Shown here in pieces: positions 51,501-64,000 of a stretch of 64,000 nucleotides of DNA. Numbering within the stretch: the stretch's first letter is position 1; every line of letters starts with the position of its first letter. The translations under genes and the position numbers were made by a program. The notes under the pieces are model-generated. The model worked only from the letters and a program-made list of their open reading frames with translations. It searched no databases and had not been told where the DNA came from. Source of the DNA: Nematostella vectensis (taxonomy: Eukaryota; Cnidaria; Anthozoa; Actiniaria; Edwardsiidae); assembly GCF_932526225.1 (NCBI RefSeq), contig NC_064036.1:12765181-12829180 (forward strand). The letters are read 5' to 3'.

Positions 51501-53195
51501 TTTTATTGTATTGTTTTTAGACAGTCATGAAAATTAATAGCATCCAAAAGTATAGCCTGCGTAGCAAGCGTTTCTTTAGAGTTTCAGCAGGAATAGTATA
51601 GAGAGCGATACGCAGGCTACCAAAAGTATTATTAGCCAGCTAGCAAGGTTAATACATCATTTATTATATGGCTATTTAAATTTATTTGAGAAGACATTTC
51701 AATGGGAGAAGGGAAACCACGCAAGTCAAGTTTCGTTGATTTGTTGTGCTAGGTAAGGAAAAAGTCAAATTTCGTTCTAAAGATGCAAAATTCTGTTAGC
51801 GCATCGGACCCCTGAGATGGGAATATCTCGGCTACTAATCACATCGTGCGGTACGATTATAATATGTCTTCTTACAATATTTACCTGATGGGGGGTAATA
51901 TGCGCGCGGCTTGATGTCGAGCTTCTCATCTGTCAGAAAAAAACATTACATCAAATTAAAATCCTTTAAAAATCGAATTCCGTTTTTATTAAGAAGTAAT
52001 TTAGTCAGTTAGTAGGATGGATTGAAATTTACCGTAATTAAATCTCACTAAAGATTGACATCTCATTTGCATAGAGTTTCATAGCCTACGAAACCACCCG
52101 TCACAAGAGTCGGATCGACAGGCGCGTGACAGTTCAAAAGACAGGAATGTGAAAACGTCAACCTCCCGCGTACATCGAAAGCACCGGACGTCATCTATAT
52201 TTGAAACCGCGCCTTAGGCTTTTTTGTTGACTTGAACGGAATCCTTTTCTAAAAGTTGAATATGAAATCAAGTCCCACTGGGCTATCGAAAAGAGCTTTT
52301 TAAAGCTCTATACAAAAGAAATAGCTTTCAACCTTGATTCTCCAACAATGATCGAAAAATCGATATCTTTACAATGCGACGTTCGCTACCGACAGTCTTG
52401 TAAGCAATAAAAGATGATCGACATTAACTTCAACAAGCCCAACACCGTGGCAATAGAATGCTTCAGTACTCATCGGCGAACGCCAGAATCCTCCTAGATA
52501 CAAAGTCTGTATGTACCAAACAATGATTCTCACAAGCGAGATCTCGGCTCAGTGTTGCCACTCTATAAATCAATTCAAACTTAATTTTTATATTAATCAG
52601 AAATGTTAAACATATCTTGGAATTCGAGAAATTTAACGGATCCTCTCGAAAACCATTATGAGTATCAAGCTAAAATACGAATAACCACTCACCTTCAGTG
52701 TTGGAGCTTTCTTGAGTGTTCTCCTTGGCAAGGCATCCATAAAGCAAAGCAAAAACCTTGGGAGAGAAATGTTGAAGCTAAGTTATCCCGACACACTCAA
52801 TTATTTTAACAAGTATCCAGGTGAACGCCCTTTAACCACTAGGTCGTGCCAATGAAGACACTTTAGCTAAGACTTGGATTCATTTTAGAAAACTTAAAAG
52901 AAAAGAGCCCAGAAGACGATCGTGATTAAGCCGGATTTGTAGTACTTATCAGATAAACTTTTAGTTAATATTTTTGTTTCGCGACCGTGATTATACCAGC
53001 TAACAGAATCGCTTCGATACCACTAAATTTCCAATATGCTATAGTTTATAAAACTTTATAAAAGTATGGAAATCAGTAAATCTTGGCGGCACGCTGCTCG
53101 AGCTTCTGATAAATTCTTTGTTAAAAGACTGACTACTCCATACAGAAGACGCACACAAATGCACTTACTAGTATCCACGAGCAGACCAGCTTCAT
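48505..53195 (-). CDS. Secreted triple-D8C protein, copy 5, six exons
   Basis: Exons in transcription order: 53195-53169, 52756-52693, 51929-51885, 51382-51002, 49965-49576, 48875-48505. The product is identical to copy 1. Upstream of exon 1 this copy has a small private rearrangement at about 53371-53390, between the two divergent genes. It could alter 5' regulation but leaves the TATAAAAG motif next to it intact. Confidence 0.88.
51553..51619. mobile_element. 67-bp micro-MITE, unit 5
   Basis: Same insertion with both target repeats, in intron 3 of gene copy 5. Confidence 0.78.
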
Positions 53196-53867
53196 CTTGG
53201 CGAAGAGGTTTTCGGTGAAAGCAGATGTGGCTAACCCAGTTGCTTGAGCTTACCTCGCTCAATGGATATTTCGAGGTGTGACTTTAGTTTTATCAACTTC
53301 TTTGTCCCCGCCTCCTCGAATGATTGACAGTTTTAAAAAGAGAGCCTCTTAGGAATTTACAAGTATAAAAGGATGTTTTATAAGATGTTTTACTGAATAT
53401 GCTTCCTTCCCATCTCATTCCATATAGCACACGTTATAACAAATGAAACGGGCCTTAGATTATTACAACTATCTTCATCGTTAGAATTGGCGCGAAATTC
53501 GAACGTGCGTTATCAGTTGAACTTGCGCCTCCCTGGGGACATTAGCATGCAGCTTGTGAGTCGCCACGTCAGCTCGCTAGAGTATTTAAGCAGTTCCATA
53601 TATAAATTCAAGGCCTTTTCAGAAATCTACGCAAGCCGGTGAGTCGCGCAGGATTTTCTTTGCTTTAAATTTGGGCTACGTCGCCAAAGTTATATTTTCG
53701 TCCATTCGTTATTCTCCCTTATTTTTATAGATACACATTGGAATCCTGCTTCTGGTTTACTATATTCTTTTATTTATAACCACTTGTCTTGGTGGTCTTA
53801 GTTTATATTTTATTTCTAACATTTTACTTCTATTTTTGTGCGTTAGTTTGCTCGTTATTTCACTTTA

Positions 53868-55037
53868 ATGGCTGCCCCGGTTCAACCTGCCCCCGAAGCT
53901 TTGCAAGCGCTCGTTGGAGCTGCTGTCGCTCAGGGAGCTGACGCGGTTCCTGGAGACTAACAAACGCCTATTGAAAGCAATGAGGTAATCTTTGTTCTTT
54001 AACTTTTCGCCTCGATACATTTTTATACTACAGTTTAGTTTAGTATCTAGCAGTTTTTTATTTTCGGTTAGTCCGCTTTCGTTTTTTTCTGGTTTACTAG
54101 TATTAGTTTGGTCCATATTTACTCGTTCCTAAGGTTAGTTTTGGCGCTTTCAACATTTTAAGTGTGTTCTTGCAGTCAATAGAAGTGTATTTACTACTAG
54201 TTTTCTCATGTTTATATATATTTTTAGCATATAACTCTCGCAATTATATTTTTGGGTCTGTTGCTGGACTTCGGGTTTTTAATTCGGACCATGCTTTTTC
54301 CGAATTTTCCGTAGTTGTTTTGGGAACGTACGGTTTCAGTTCTTATCCTGGTCTTTATAGCTTGTTCTAGTGTTTATTTTATCTTATTTCTTGTATACAC
54401 AAGTACACATCAGCCTCTAGTTTTTGCCTTCGTTTCGCTTTACATTTCACTCTGTGTATCGGCAAAAGAGTCAGCGAGTGTCGGATTTTTTTTTTTAGTC
54501 GGCGAGTGTCGGTTTTTATCGCTGTACGTCGGAATTGTGTTGTCATAAGTCGAACTTTAGACACCGTGTGTCAGTTTTGAATCGCTGTGTGTGGGCATTT
54601 AGTAGCCGTCTCGGCATTGTGTGTCCAAAACAAATTTTGTACAATCCTTTTCTAGGTATATATCAGAGTTTTGTTTAATAGAGTTTCCAATCAGTTGTTT
54701 TGCGAGTTATTAAAGTTTTTGTGTTATATTTTGATGTGTTCTAGCTCGGGCAGTTGAGAGAGCGGATTGAGGAGCTGCGCAAGCTACAAGACTCGGGGTC
54801 TGTGGACTCAACGCTTCGCCATCTAAGAGAAATGTTGGCCAAGAAGTTGCCATAGCTAAAGAGATTCAGAAAGCGCTTAAATCTGCGTCCTCTGCAACTC
54901 CTCGGCGCTTAGAGTCTGGCCCGTACTACTGAGACTCGTGTCCTTCTGTAATATGTTATTTCTGTGGTCGCAGAGGACACATAAGCAGAAACTGTTATGC
55001 CAAACGAGGTGGTCGTGGCCAAGGTCGCGGCTATTAA
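53868..55037 (+). pseudogene. Gag-like zinc-knuckle pseudogene, unit 5
   Basis: Copy with the same breaks; its intron has the unit 1/2 form of the variant sites. Confidence 0.6.
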
Positions 55038-56692
55038 TATGATCGAGTCATTGTTTCAATTTCATGTTAATTTATTTCTCTATAAAGGGTTAATTCCAGG
55101 TGTAGTTACTTCATTTTTCCCGCTTCTCTGTGGAATATTTTTATTATACTTTATATCTTCACAGTTTACATACTCGTGGTTTTTATTACATATTATTAGT
55201 GAATGTATTCAATGGAAGCTATTTTGCATAGTTATACACTCTTTCCGTAATTTTAGGGGAAATCTAAATCAACTCCCTATAGCTTGTCTTCGGACGGGCT
55301 TCTTATATCCAATATCGTAAGATCGAGGTAATTTCTCATATATTTCACTGTATTTTCGCCGGGAGAAAGGACGCCATCGAAAAATCGAGGTTATTGTAAA
55401 AAAATTTTGTTGTTTCAGAGTTTTATATGGGGGTTGGGGGGTGAATTAACCCCTGCGAAATGAACTCCCAAGATTTGGGAGCTCCTAGGATTTCCTAGGA
55501 TATCCTGGATACTCCTAAATATTGGGAAATTGAATTTGGGAGTATCTAGGAAAACATGGGAGCCAAATGCGCGCCTCTGATCATTTGGGAGTTCCTGGGA
55601 TATCCTAGGAACTCCCGAATCCTCGGCTATTCTCCTAGATTCTCCCCAAAAGTTGGGAAACCCAGCGCTTGCTAAACATCTCGGACAAAATTGCACAGTT
55701 TTCTAAAAAGAGTCTTATGGAGGACAAGCCCATCGCAGGTTTGCTGGCATCTCTGCTAATTATTATTATAATAATAGAGGGGAAGAAGGAACAACTCAAC
55801 TGAATTATTCGCTGATGACAACAGTAAAGAAAATAAATGACTTCATAAATCTTCTCGCGTATGTTTATTTTCAAATAACATGATGGAAACTTGATTTGTA
55901 AATCACTGTTAAAGTCAATTTATTCATTTCCCAAAATTTAATTGGAAAAATTTTAAGGTCTACAGTCTTTCATTTGTATTTTGGAATTGCTGTCGTATGG
56001 GTAGCTCTAGCATGGGATAGCTGTGGTATGCTTAGCCAATCAGATGCCAGGTTTTTGGCGGGCTTTTTCCCGCGCGTCGCGTTCAAAAGTGATGTCCCGC
56101 TCGCCACAACTTCAAAAGGAGTTCAAACCATTGTTGTGAGAGGGGTTTCGCCGAGGATTTCACGCCAAATACACCCAGTTTTCATCTTATTTTAGCACTT
56201 CTGCTGATTAAACAACTATCTGCAGGTAAGCATTGGATTTCTCGTTGAAAAAACATCTAAATCGCGCTAAAACAGAGTTTCAAAGTCCTTGATAGTCGTG
56301 TGCGAGTGTAGTTGTTTTTCCTATTCACCAAATGAAAAGTGAAGCTGAACCGATTAAAAACAAATTTATCTTTCTCGTATATTGGGGGTTCTACAAAGCA
56401 AATAATGGTTCATGTTATCTATTGACGATAAAAGTCTGTAGTTTTTTTTTTTTCTGAAATACAAACTGTTTTATGTTATTGACCGCTTTGCATGACTCTT
56501 CCTCTCTTGCTGCCGCCTGTCTTGTTTGGGATAGATATTCAAGAGATTATGGGAGACTTTTCAAAGCTTTATGTGCCCTATATGATCACCGTGTCTAAGA
56601 AAAAAAAGGAACTCAAATCCAAACATTTTTCTGTCTGGATGAAAGTCACAGTTATCAGTGTCAATAAAGTGAAAAGCCTGATTTTAATATAA

Positions 56693-57462
56693 GGGGGTGT
56701 TCCTTAATTAAGACACCTTAAAATTTTAAAGCCCCCCTTTCATTATAAACATTTTTTTACTTCCTCCCCTCTTTCAGAACCCCAAAATTTTCAGAGCCCC
56801 CCACCTTCCTTAGGACCTCAATAAACAGGAAAGTCTTTAAATCTGGAAAATGAATACTGCAAAAATGCCCTCCTTGCCGATGATCCTGTCAAGTTTATCG
56901 TTATTTCAGAGTCCGACATCTCTTATTCACAACTTTCGGTTTCAGCCTTCATAATTTCATAATCTGTTTTGCATGTAAAACTATTGTGTAAAAAGATGCA
57001 GGGTTGGGTTGCACGGATTTATTTCCTCAATCAGTTACTTGCAGAATTTTTTTTCAAAATCACCCCCGTATCCCCCCTCAAATGTCACATGGTCCGCCCC
57101 TAAGGACGCCTCAGTTTTTTTTTTGTATAAAAAGGAAAAATTTCTAATGTATAAAACATTGTATGTATATCGTTTTGTGGATTTGCATGCTCCACCCACT
57201 ATTTAGAAGTTTATTTTTATTTGTTCCTGTTAACTGAAAATAAACTGTATCGGAAAATCCAACTGTTATATACTGAAAGCTGGAAGTATCTATCTTATGG
57301 CTTATAAAGATGATATTAGTAAAATTTAAAAGTATGGCTCCTAAAAATTTCAAAGCCCCCCTTAGATGACCTTTTTTTTCGTAGCCCTTCCTTTTGGTGG
57401 TTAAAAATTTTCCCCCTCAATATCTTCGCTCCCTCCCCTCGATGTATTTAATGAACACTCCC
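56693..57462. mobile_element. Harbinger-like MITE, unit 5
   Basis: Same insertion with flanking TAA; 770 bp, one private substitution (TTTCTAATG near 57144). Confidence 0.63.
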
Positions 57463-60059
57463 TAAGCCTAATTGATTTAGTGATTGAATTCCAGCCAATA
57501 TTACATTATTTATATGTGGTACAGGGTGAATATACAGGGTGAAGGGAGTGAGAGTAATTTGGTTGGACTTTTTCTTTGTGAAAAGAGTTTTTTATTTAGT
57601 TTTGCATTATCTGAGCTGAATCCAATTTATTATTATTGAGAAAGTTTTCAAACTTGAGATCTTTACAGAAAATATTTAATGTAGCGCATATGCATTAATT
57701 GGAATCTTTTATTAAATGGTCTGCAATACATTTTTTTCCCTTTCAAAAAAAATTTTTTTTGATACATCTTTTTCCAACCAGACAACGTTTTAGATTATTT
57801 ATGTTAGTACGGTTTTCAGTAACAGCCAACAGTGGGTAAAATTTGCTATCTTTTTCGTAGGCTAGGGTAAACACTGTTCAGGGTTTTTACACCCTGTTAG
57901 TCGTCATCAGCTAGCACTGAAAATATCGCCATTAAAACTCCACAGGAGAGAAGGGGGCCTCCCTAAAAGAAGGAAGAGTTGTGATTGTCGTAACATTCAG
58001 GGTATACAATTGTACTACTATCCTTAGAGGGTGTTCAATTCTGCTATCCCTTACTATTCAGGAAATAATGTGTTGATGGCTGTTTTCTCAAACAACGGTA
58101 TAAAACTTTATGTTTGTTAGGGCGAAGGACTGCTTAAGCACACCAAATTTGCTATCTCTTAGGGCTAAATACTAAAGTACTCAAATCGGCGGATTCGACC
58201 CCGAAATGCTCACGGATTACGGATTTTGATGATTATTTCAGCGGATTGGGGGATTTTAAAAAATACGGCGGATCACGGATCTGTTGACAATTTGGGCGTG
58301 GATTCCGGATCTTGACTGCTTTGACGGTCGAACTTCGGATTTTAACACTTTCACTCCTGGGTACTTTTGAGAAAAATTGTAAGAAAAACAGACTGAAAAC
58401 AGAAACCTCCCCCCCCCCTATTTCAAGTCCAACACTACCAGTTAAGCTAAGCTTCCGCTGCCCCAAGACGGTAGGCCTTAAAGTTTCCAACAATGCACTG
58501 CGGTGCCTTTTCTTTCTAGCGACGGCACTGCTACAGCCTGTTGCTTACAACAGTTTTGCTTGTAATTTGCTTAAAATTACAGCTTTTTCACGTCTGGAGA
58601 GTGCATTTGGACATCATGAAGTCTATTTAGGCATAATTAATGCTGTGCTTATGGATGTTTGCACGCCGAGGTTGATTCAATGGGATAATTCCTGGTCTGG
58701 GCTTCACCAAGTGAGAAAGGGATTTTATAGTGAATGGCCTCATACTCTCCAATGTGGACCATCTTTGATACCCAACCTTATTCAAAAATTGTTTTCAGGC
58801 TTATTCTGGGTTCCTTGGACCTGGAAATGTTTTGTTTGGCTTTGGGGTAAAAAAAAACTGTTATGATTATGGAGGAGGAGTTTTCCCGCCTCTCTGTCAA
58901 GGTGTTTCAAAGACTCCAATGATGCAGTGCAGACATGCAATATAGCCTAAACAAGGTGACTCGCTTCTAATGGAGGTTTAGCTTTGATTATTGTGGCTGA
59001 TGGCTGTAAAATGGGACCTGACAGAGCGCAATTATGGTATCTATTTGTGACTTGATCTGTGTTTGCTTGTCTCTATTTATAGTTCGGAATTTTGTGTCTT
59101 GTTTGGTAAGAAATGTGTCCAGGTTTAAGCATTTGTTTACGAATTGGTCAGAAATCAAGGTTGATATTTTGACTATAGAGCCAATTCTATTACATTGCTT
59201 GGATGAGCTTTTGAAGGTCGCCTATGCCTTGGAGGAATCCATGAGTATCCGGGTATGGTGATGTTTGGTTTGCATTTCTGACGTTTTGGAGTTGGGCCTA
59301 TATTTTACAGGCGCCTCAGGGCGTAATAGTAATAAAAGGGTTAAATGAATTTCTATCGATGCTATTGTTTATCTGTCAAACATGCGGATTTAAACATATC
59401 TTGGGATCCACGGATTTGCCCCGAAAATGTAGCGGATCGGTGGATTACATACAGCTATTCACCCCCTTTATAGTGCTAAAAATACATTTTCCTGTTCCAG
59501 TTCTGAGTTCTTCAATTGCTAAATATGGAATGATCAGGCGAAGCACAAGCACTGTGTTTAGGTATCGCGATGTCTATTATCACTAAACAAATTCGGTGTG
59601 GCAAATGTTATCAACAACATCATTTTTAAATGCTCATTTATTGTAAAAGTACTAAGTGGTAATGTTCCTGTGGTTCAAGTTTCGAGCAATGCTGCTATGA
59701 CCTGCTCCACATAACACAACTCTGGAAGAGATCTCTTGATGTCAAAACATCAGAGCAGCTATACAGACTTCATTTTCCGTTCCGTTCCGTTCCGTTTCTG
59801 TTGTTGACAAAGCATATTTTATTTGATTACCTAAAAGAAAAATAACAGCAGCTTGTTGCGGAAGCTTGTAAGGTGTTGTTTTAGGGAAGTTTTGGTGAAG
59901 CCAAATTTCTGGGGATATGATCTATGAGATCTAATAGAAACTAGGGACTCAATTAAGATTTGAATTTCCCGCAAAAGAAATGACATTACGTTCTGAGTAA
60001 CAAACTCACGACAAAATATATCCGAATATATTGGTAGCATTGTTGCAACAGCTCTTACT

Positions 60060-63000
60060 TTAGTAGCCACGGCCACAGTAGCGAAGCCAACAGACGGGTG
60101 TCTTGGGTAGCTGGTAGACGTAGAATCCGCCACAGTTCCTGACTTTGATGTTGTTGCTCCACCTGCAGCAGCTTCCACTCCAGTGATAGCACACCTTGCG
60201 TGTCACCAGGCTGTAACGAAGGCTGGGGTGAGATCCGACCATCCATCCAGGGGCATGGGTGCCACAGCGTCTTACAGGTACACAACTTGTTGGCATGGCA
60301 TTTCCTGCTGCGCCGAGGAAGCGGTACCAGAGATTACCCGGAAGGTCTCTCTGGTCACACTTGAGGCTATTCTGTGCGGTATTGCCAATCGCTCGGTCAA
60401 AGCTGTTGAAGACAGTGTATCTTCGGCACTCTGCAAAGACGAATGAACTCAATCTTCCAAAAGAACATATAGCAATGGATACGATATAAATCATGTGCTT
60501 ATAAAACTGATCAAACAGCCATGTATTCAGCCACAAAACATAGTTTAGTTTAAGCTTGCTATTCATTTTGCTATTGCTGTAACTGAAGTGCTGAAAGTGT
60601 GCCACTTTGAGCAAAGGTGATCTATAAAAAACATGGGAGTTACTTGTGGGATATTTTCACATTTTTTTGTAGTACGGCCAGAAGCTTTGCCAACTGACCT
60701 ACTAATTAATTACTCATTGAATCGTGAGCTTAAGATAAGTAAGGGTTCTACACATATTAATTCAGTTTACCTGCGTCATTACTATGCTATTGAATTGAAT
60801 TTAAAATACGTAAAATATTTAAGGGTTGCCATCAAAGTGGCTTCATTTTCAATTCAACTCATTTAAGTCATCATTAAATCAGCGAAATTGATCTATAGTC
60901 ATTGATATACAAAAGGGTTGACATCGAAACGACCTGCTATTACAAAGAAAACTAATACTACCTTTTTTTTTATTTCCAGACTTGAACCTCGCACCAAATA
61001 GATGTCTTTCAAAACAGTTTTCAATTTGGCGGTTTATCCCTTTGAAATAGCCGATTCCATGTTTTCAGTTTAAAAATATGCTACGGGATAAGACACACTT
61101 ACCTCGGCATAAACACAAAAAAACACCAACCTGGAGGAGGAGGTGGAAGCGATACCCGATTGCCGCAGTAGCGAAGCCAACAGACGGGTGTCTTGGGTAG
61201 CTGGTAGACGTAGAATCCACCACAGTTCCTGACTTTGATGTAGTTGCTCCACCTGCAGCAGCTTCCACTCCAGTGATAGCACACCTTGCGTGTCACCAGG
61301 CTGTAACGAAGGCTGGGATGAGATCCGACTATCCATCCAGGGGCATGGGTACCACAGCGTTTTACAGGTACACAACTTGTTGGCATGGCATTTCCTGCTG
61401 CGCCGAGGAAGCGGTACCAGAGATTACCAGGAAGGTCTCTCTGGTCACACTTGAGGCTATTCTGTGCGGTATTGCCAATCGCTCGGTCAAAGCTGTTGAA
61501 GACAGTGTATCTTCGGCACTCTGCAAAGCCAAATGAACTCAATCTTCAAAAGAACATATAGTCATGGATACGATATAAATGATGTTTTTATAAACTGATC
61601 AAACAGCCATGTATTCAGACACAAAACATAGTTTAGTTTAAGCTTGCTATTCATTTTGCTATTGCTGTAACTGAAGTGCTAAAGTGTGCCACTTTGAGCA
61701 AAGGTGATCTATAAAAAAGCATTGGGGTTACTTGTGGGATTTTTTTCACATTTTTTTTGTAGTACGGCTAGAAGCTTTGCCAACTGACCTACTAAATGAC
61801 TCATTGAATCGTGAGCTAAAGATAAGTAAGGGCTCTACACATATTCAGTTTACCTGCGTCATTACTATGCTATTGAAATATATCAAGAGATCATATATGA
61901 TGTAAGAGAACGAATCCCCCGTATTAGGGTATGTTTCAGTGATGTCGTCCGTGAAAACTATTTTTAGAACAAGCAGTTTTTTTTAGATACGTGTTAGAAT
62001 TGTGTGTTTACAACACACAATTCTCTTCCAATTCCCTTTTAATGAAAAAGATACTCCCGATAATACGATTAGATTCACACCGATATTGTGGTTATTGAGA
62101 CAGGTATTTCACAAATAAAAGATTTCAAGTCTTTATAATTAAGTAGATCCCAGGTCTCCACCCAGTGGGTGGAGGGAGTGTGTTTTCTGATAAAAATCTG
62201 AACATCCCCGAAAGACCAAAAAGGGATTTGTATGCCATTGCAGTATCTCCACGGGACGTTTGTTATCAGATCTAGCTTAAAAAAAAAGTGTGACTTTCAG
62301 ATTTATCATGTACCAGAGTGATCTAGAATGCCTTCTTTTAATCTAAGTCCCTTATGCTTTATAGTTTTGTCTACAAACAGCACGTCTTTTGCCAACCGAA
62401 AGTGGACTTTGGGCCGTTGTGGGGGGGTGCGAACGCAACCCCTGCACCCCCCCCCCCCCCCCTGGGTACAGGCCTGTACTAGGCCTAGAAATTTTTCCTT
62501 TTTTTACTATTTTTTTTTATTTCAGCGGTGCAGCAAGTAGGAGACTTGGATGCTTCTTACCAGGTGGTTGAGGAATGCCGTTGCCACAGTAGCGAAGCCA
62601 GCACACTGGTGTCTTGGGAAGCTGGTAGACGTAGAATGCACCGCAGTTCCTGACTTTGATGTAGTTGCTCCATCTGCAGCAGTTTTTAGTCCAGTGGTAG
62701 CACACCTTGCGAGTCACCATACCTTGGGCTACAGTGGGATGAGCTCCCACCATCCACCCAGGCGCGTGGGTTCCACAGCGTTTTTCAAGTACACAACTTG
62801 TTGGCATAGCATTGCCTGCTTGTCCAGTGAAACGGTACCACAGGTTACCTGGAAACTCATTCTTGTCACAGCGGAGGGCATTTTGTGCGGTATTGGCCAT
62901 TGCACGATCGGCTCCGTGTAACATTGTGTACGATCTGCATTCTAAAGAAAAACACAGCTTTTGATTTATCGGATATCATCTTTTTTTTTTGTAAATTGTC

Positions 63001-63488
63001 TTAGTAAGTATTTTTATCAACATGTCGATCACATACTATTGTTTAGGAATACTAGTTCATTTTATTGTATTGTTTTTAGACAGTCATGAAAATTAATAGC
63101 ATCCAAAAGTATAGCCTGCGTAGCAAGCGTTTCTTTAGAGTTTCAGCAGGAATAGTATAGAGAGCGATACGCAGGCTACCAAAAGTATTATTAGCCAGCT
63201 AGCAAGGTTAATACATCATTTATTATATGGCTATTTAAATTTATTTGAGAAGACATTTCAATGGGAGAAGGGAAACCACGCAAGTCAAGTTTCGTTGATT
63301 TGTTGTGCTAGGTAAGGAAAAAGTCAAATTTCGTTCTAAAGATGCAAAATTCTGTTAGCGCATCGGACCCCTGAGATGGGAATATCTCGGCTACTAATCA
63401 CATCGTGCGGTACGATTATAATATGTCTTCTTACAATATTTACCTGATGGGGGGTAATATGCGCGCGGCTTGATGTCGAGCTTCTCAT
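60060..63488 (-). CDS. Secreted triple-D8C protein, copy 6, partial (exons 3-6)
   Basis: Exons seen, in transcription order: 63488-63444, 62941-62561, 61520-61131, 60430-60060. These encode residues 31-425, identical to copy 1. Exons 1 and 2 (signal peptide) should lie about 0.26 kb and 0.73 kb beyond the window end by comparison with the other units, so truncation here is only the window edge. Confidence 0.87.
63112..63178. mobile_element. 67-bp micro-MITE, unit 6
   Basis: Same insertion with both target repeats, in intron 3 of gene copy 6. Confidence 0.78.
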
Positions 63489-64000
63489 CTGTCAGAAAAA
63501 AACATTACATCAAATTAAAATCCTTTAAAAATCGAATTCCGTTTTTATTAAGAAGTAATTTAGTCAGTTAGTAGGATGGATTGAAATTTACCGTAATTAA
63601 ATCTCACTAAAGATTGACATCTCATTTGCATAGAGTTTCATAGCCTACGAAACCACCCGTCACAAGAGTCGGATCGACAGGCGCGTGACAGTTCAAAAGA
63701 CAGGAATGTGAAAACGTCAACCTCCCGCGTACATCGAAAGCACCGGACGTCATCTATATTTGAAACCGCGCCTTAGGCTTTTTTGTTGACTTGAACGGAA
63801 TCCTTTTCTAAAAGTTGAATATGAAATCAAGTCCCACTGGGCTATCGAAAAGAGCTTTTTAAAGCTCTATACAAAAGAAATAGCTTTCAACCTTGATTCT
63901 CCAACAATGATCGAAAAATCGATATCTTTACAATGCGACGTTCGCTACCGACAGTCTTGTAAGCAATAAAAGATGATCGACATTAACTTCAACAAGCCCA

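Larger units (their letters stand above)
47979..59533. repeat. Array unit 5 (11,555 bp)
   Basis: Full unit. It has a private small rearrangement between the two divergent genes at about 53371-53390 (GGATGTTTTATAAGATG in place of GGCCTTTTTCAAAGGAAGATG). In the promoter and pseudogene interval it carries the unit 1/2 bases, but in intron 4 and near 56120 it carries the unit 3/4 bases. Confidence 0.95.
1857..64000. repeat. Tandem array of an ~11.56-kb unit, at least 5.4 copies
   Basis: The same order of sequence returns at 1857, 13291, 24861, 36422, 47979 and 59534 (anchored on TCAGGCGAAG). Spacings are 11434, 11570, 11561, 11557 and 11555 bases. Copies are in the same orientation and nearly identical, differing by scattered substitutions and homopolymer lengths. 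Copy 1 is shorter because it lacks about 117 bases in the gene's 3'UTR plus small indels. The right end of the array is not reached. Confidence 0.97.
59534..64000. repeat. Array unit 6 (partial, cut by window end)
   Basis: The first ~4.47 kb of a sixth unit. It reads GTGTTTAGG near 59556 like unit 1, where units 2-5 read GTGTTTGGG. The gene's exons 6 to 3 are present; exons 2 and 1, the promoter and the rest lie outside the window. Confidence 0.95.

Noticed and set aside
1857..64000. The array as an assembly artefact
   Set aside because: Copies carry distinct substitutions, small indels and a private promoter change, and the edge copy is diverged as expected of a real array. It still deserves read-level confirmation.
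1..64000. tRNA, 5S rRNA, snRNA or CRISPR-like repeats
   Set aside because: I looked for tRNA T-arm and B-box motifs, 5S-like sequence and short regularly spaced repeats and saw none that hold up; the repeated structure is an 11.5-kb tandem unit.

Overview
This is animal nuclear DNA. It is AT-rich, its genes have GT-AG introns, it carries decayed non-LTR retrotransposon and MITE remnants, and there are no operons. The best-supported gene encodes a secreted protein with three cysteine-rich domains of the uromodulin/GP2/OIT3 type (D8C, also called D10C). Domains of this type are common in cnidarians. With the style of the retroelement remnant, this makes a sea anemone or stony coral the best guess, but that is inference and not shown by the sequence.

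Layout. Positions 1 to about 1856 are single-copy left flank, with a 92-nt near-perfect palindrome (368-459) and the 3' end of a broken L2/CR1-like retrotransposon (about 1147-1780). From about 1857 to the window end runs one head-to-tail tandem array of an ~11.56-kb unit: five full copies (the first shortened to 11,434 bp; the others 11,555-11,570 bp) and the start of a sixth. The array continues beyond the right edge.

Each unit, left to right, holds: (1) a six-exon gene on the minus strand, spelled out here from splice sites and reading phase, encoding a 425-residue protein with signal peptide, acidic spacer and three D8C domains; (2) a divergent promoter interval of about 0.4 kb; (3) on the plus strand, a spliced-looking but broken zinc-knuckle (Gag-like) pseudogene; (4) a GGGAG/CTCCC fold-back stretch; (5) a CpG- and CCAAT-containing promoter-like segment with an orphan splice donor; (6) a ~770-bp Harbinger-like MITE with TAA target duplications; (7) a GGAT-doublet minisatellite and ~1.2 kb with nothing I can support. 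A 67-bp micro-MITE with 11-bp inverted ends and a 9-bp target duplication sits in intron 3 of every gene copy.

The D8C gene is the only intact gene in the unit and its predicted protein is the same in all copies, apart from one substitution in copy 4. Copy six lacks exons 1-2 only because the window ends. The pseudogene and transposons are identical passengers with the same breaks in every copy, so they decayed or inserted before amplification. The last two D8C exons are themselves a recent duplicate including intron sequence, so the locus grew twice: first by exon duplication, then by whole-gene tandem amplification. Single-base differences are shared between copies in a patchwork, which suggests unequal crossover or gene conversion.
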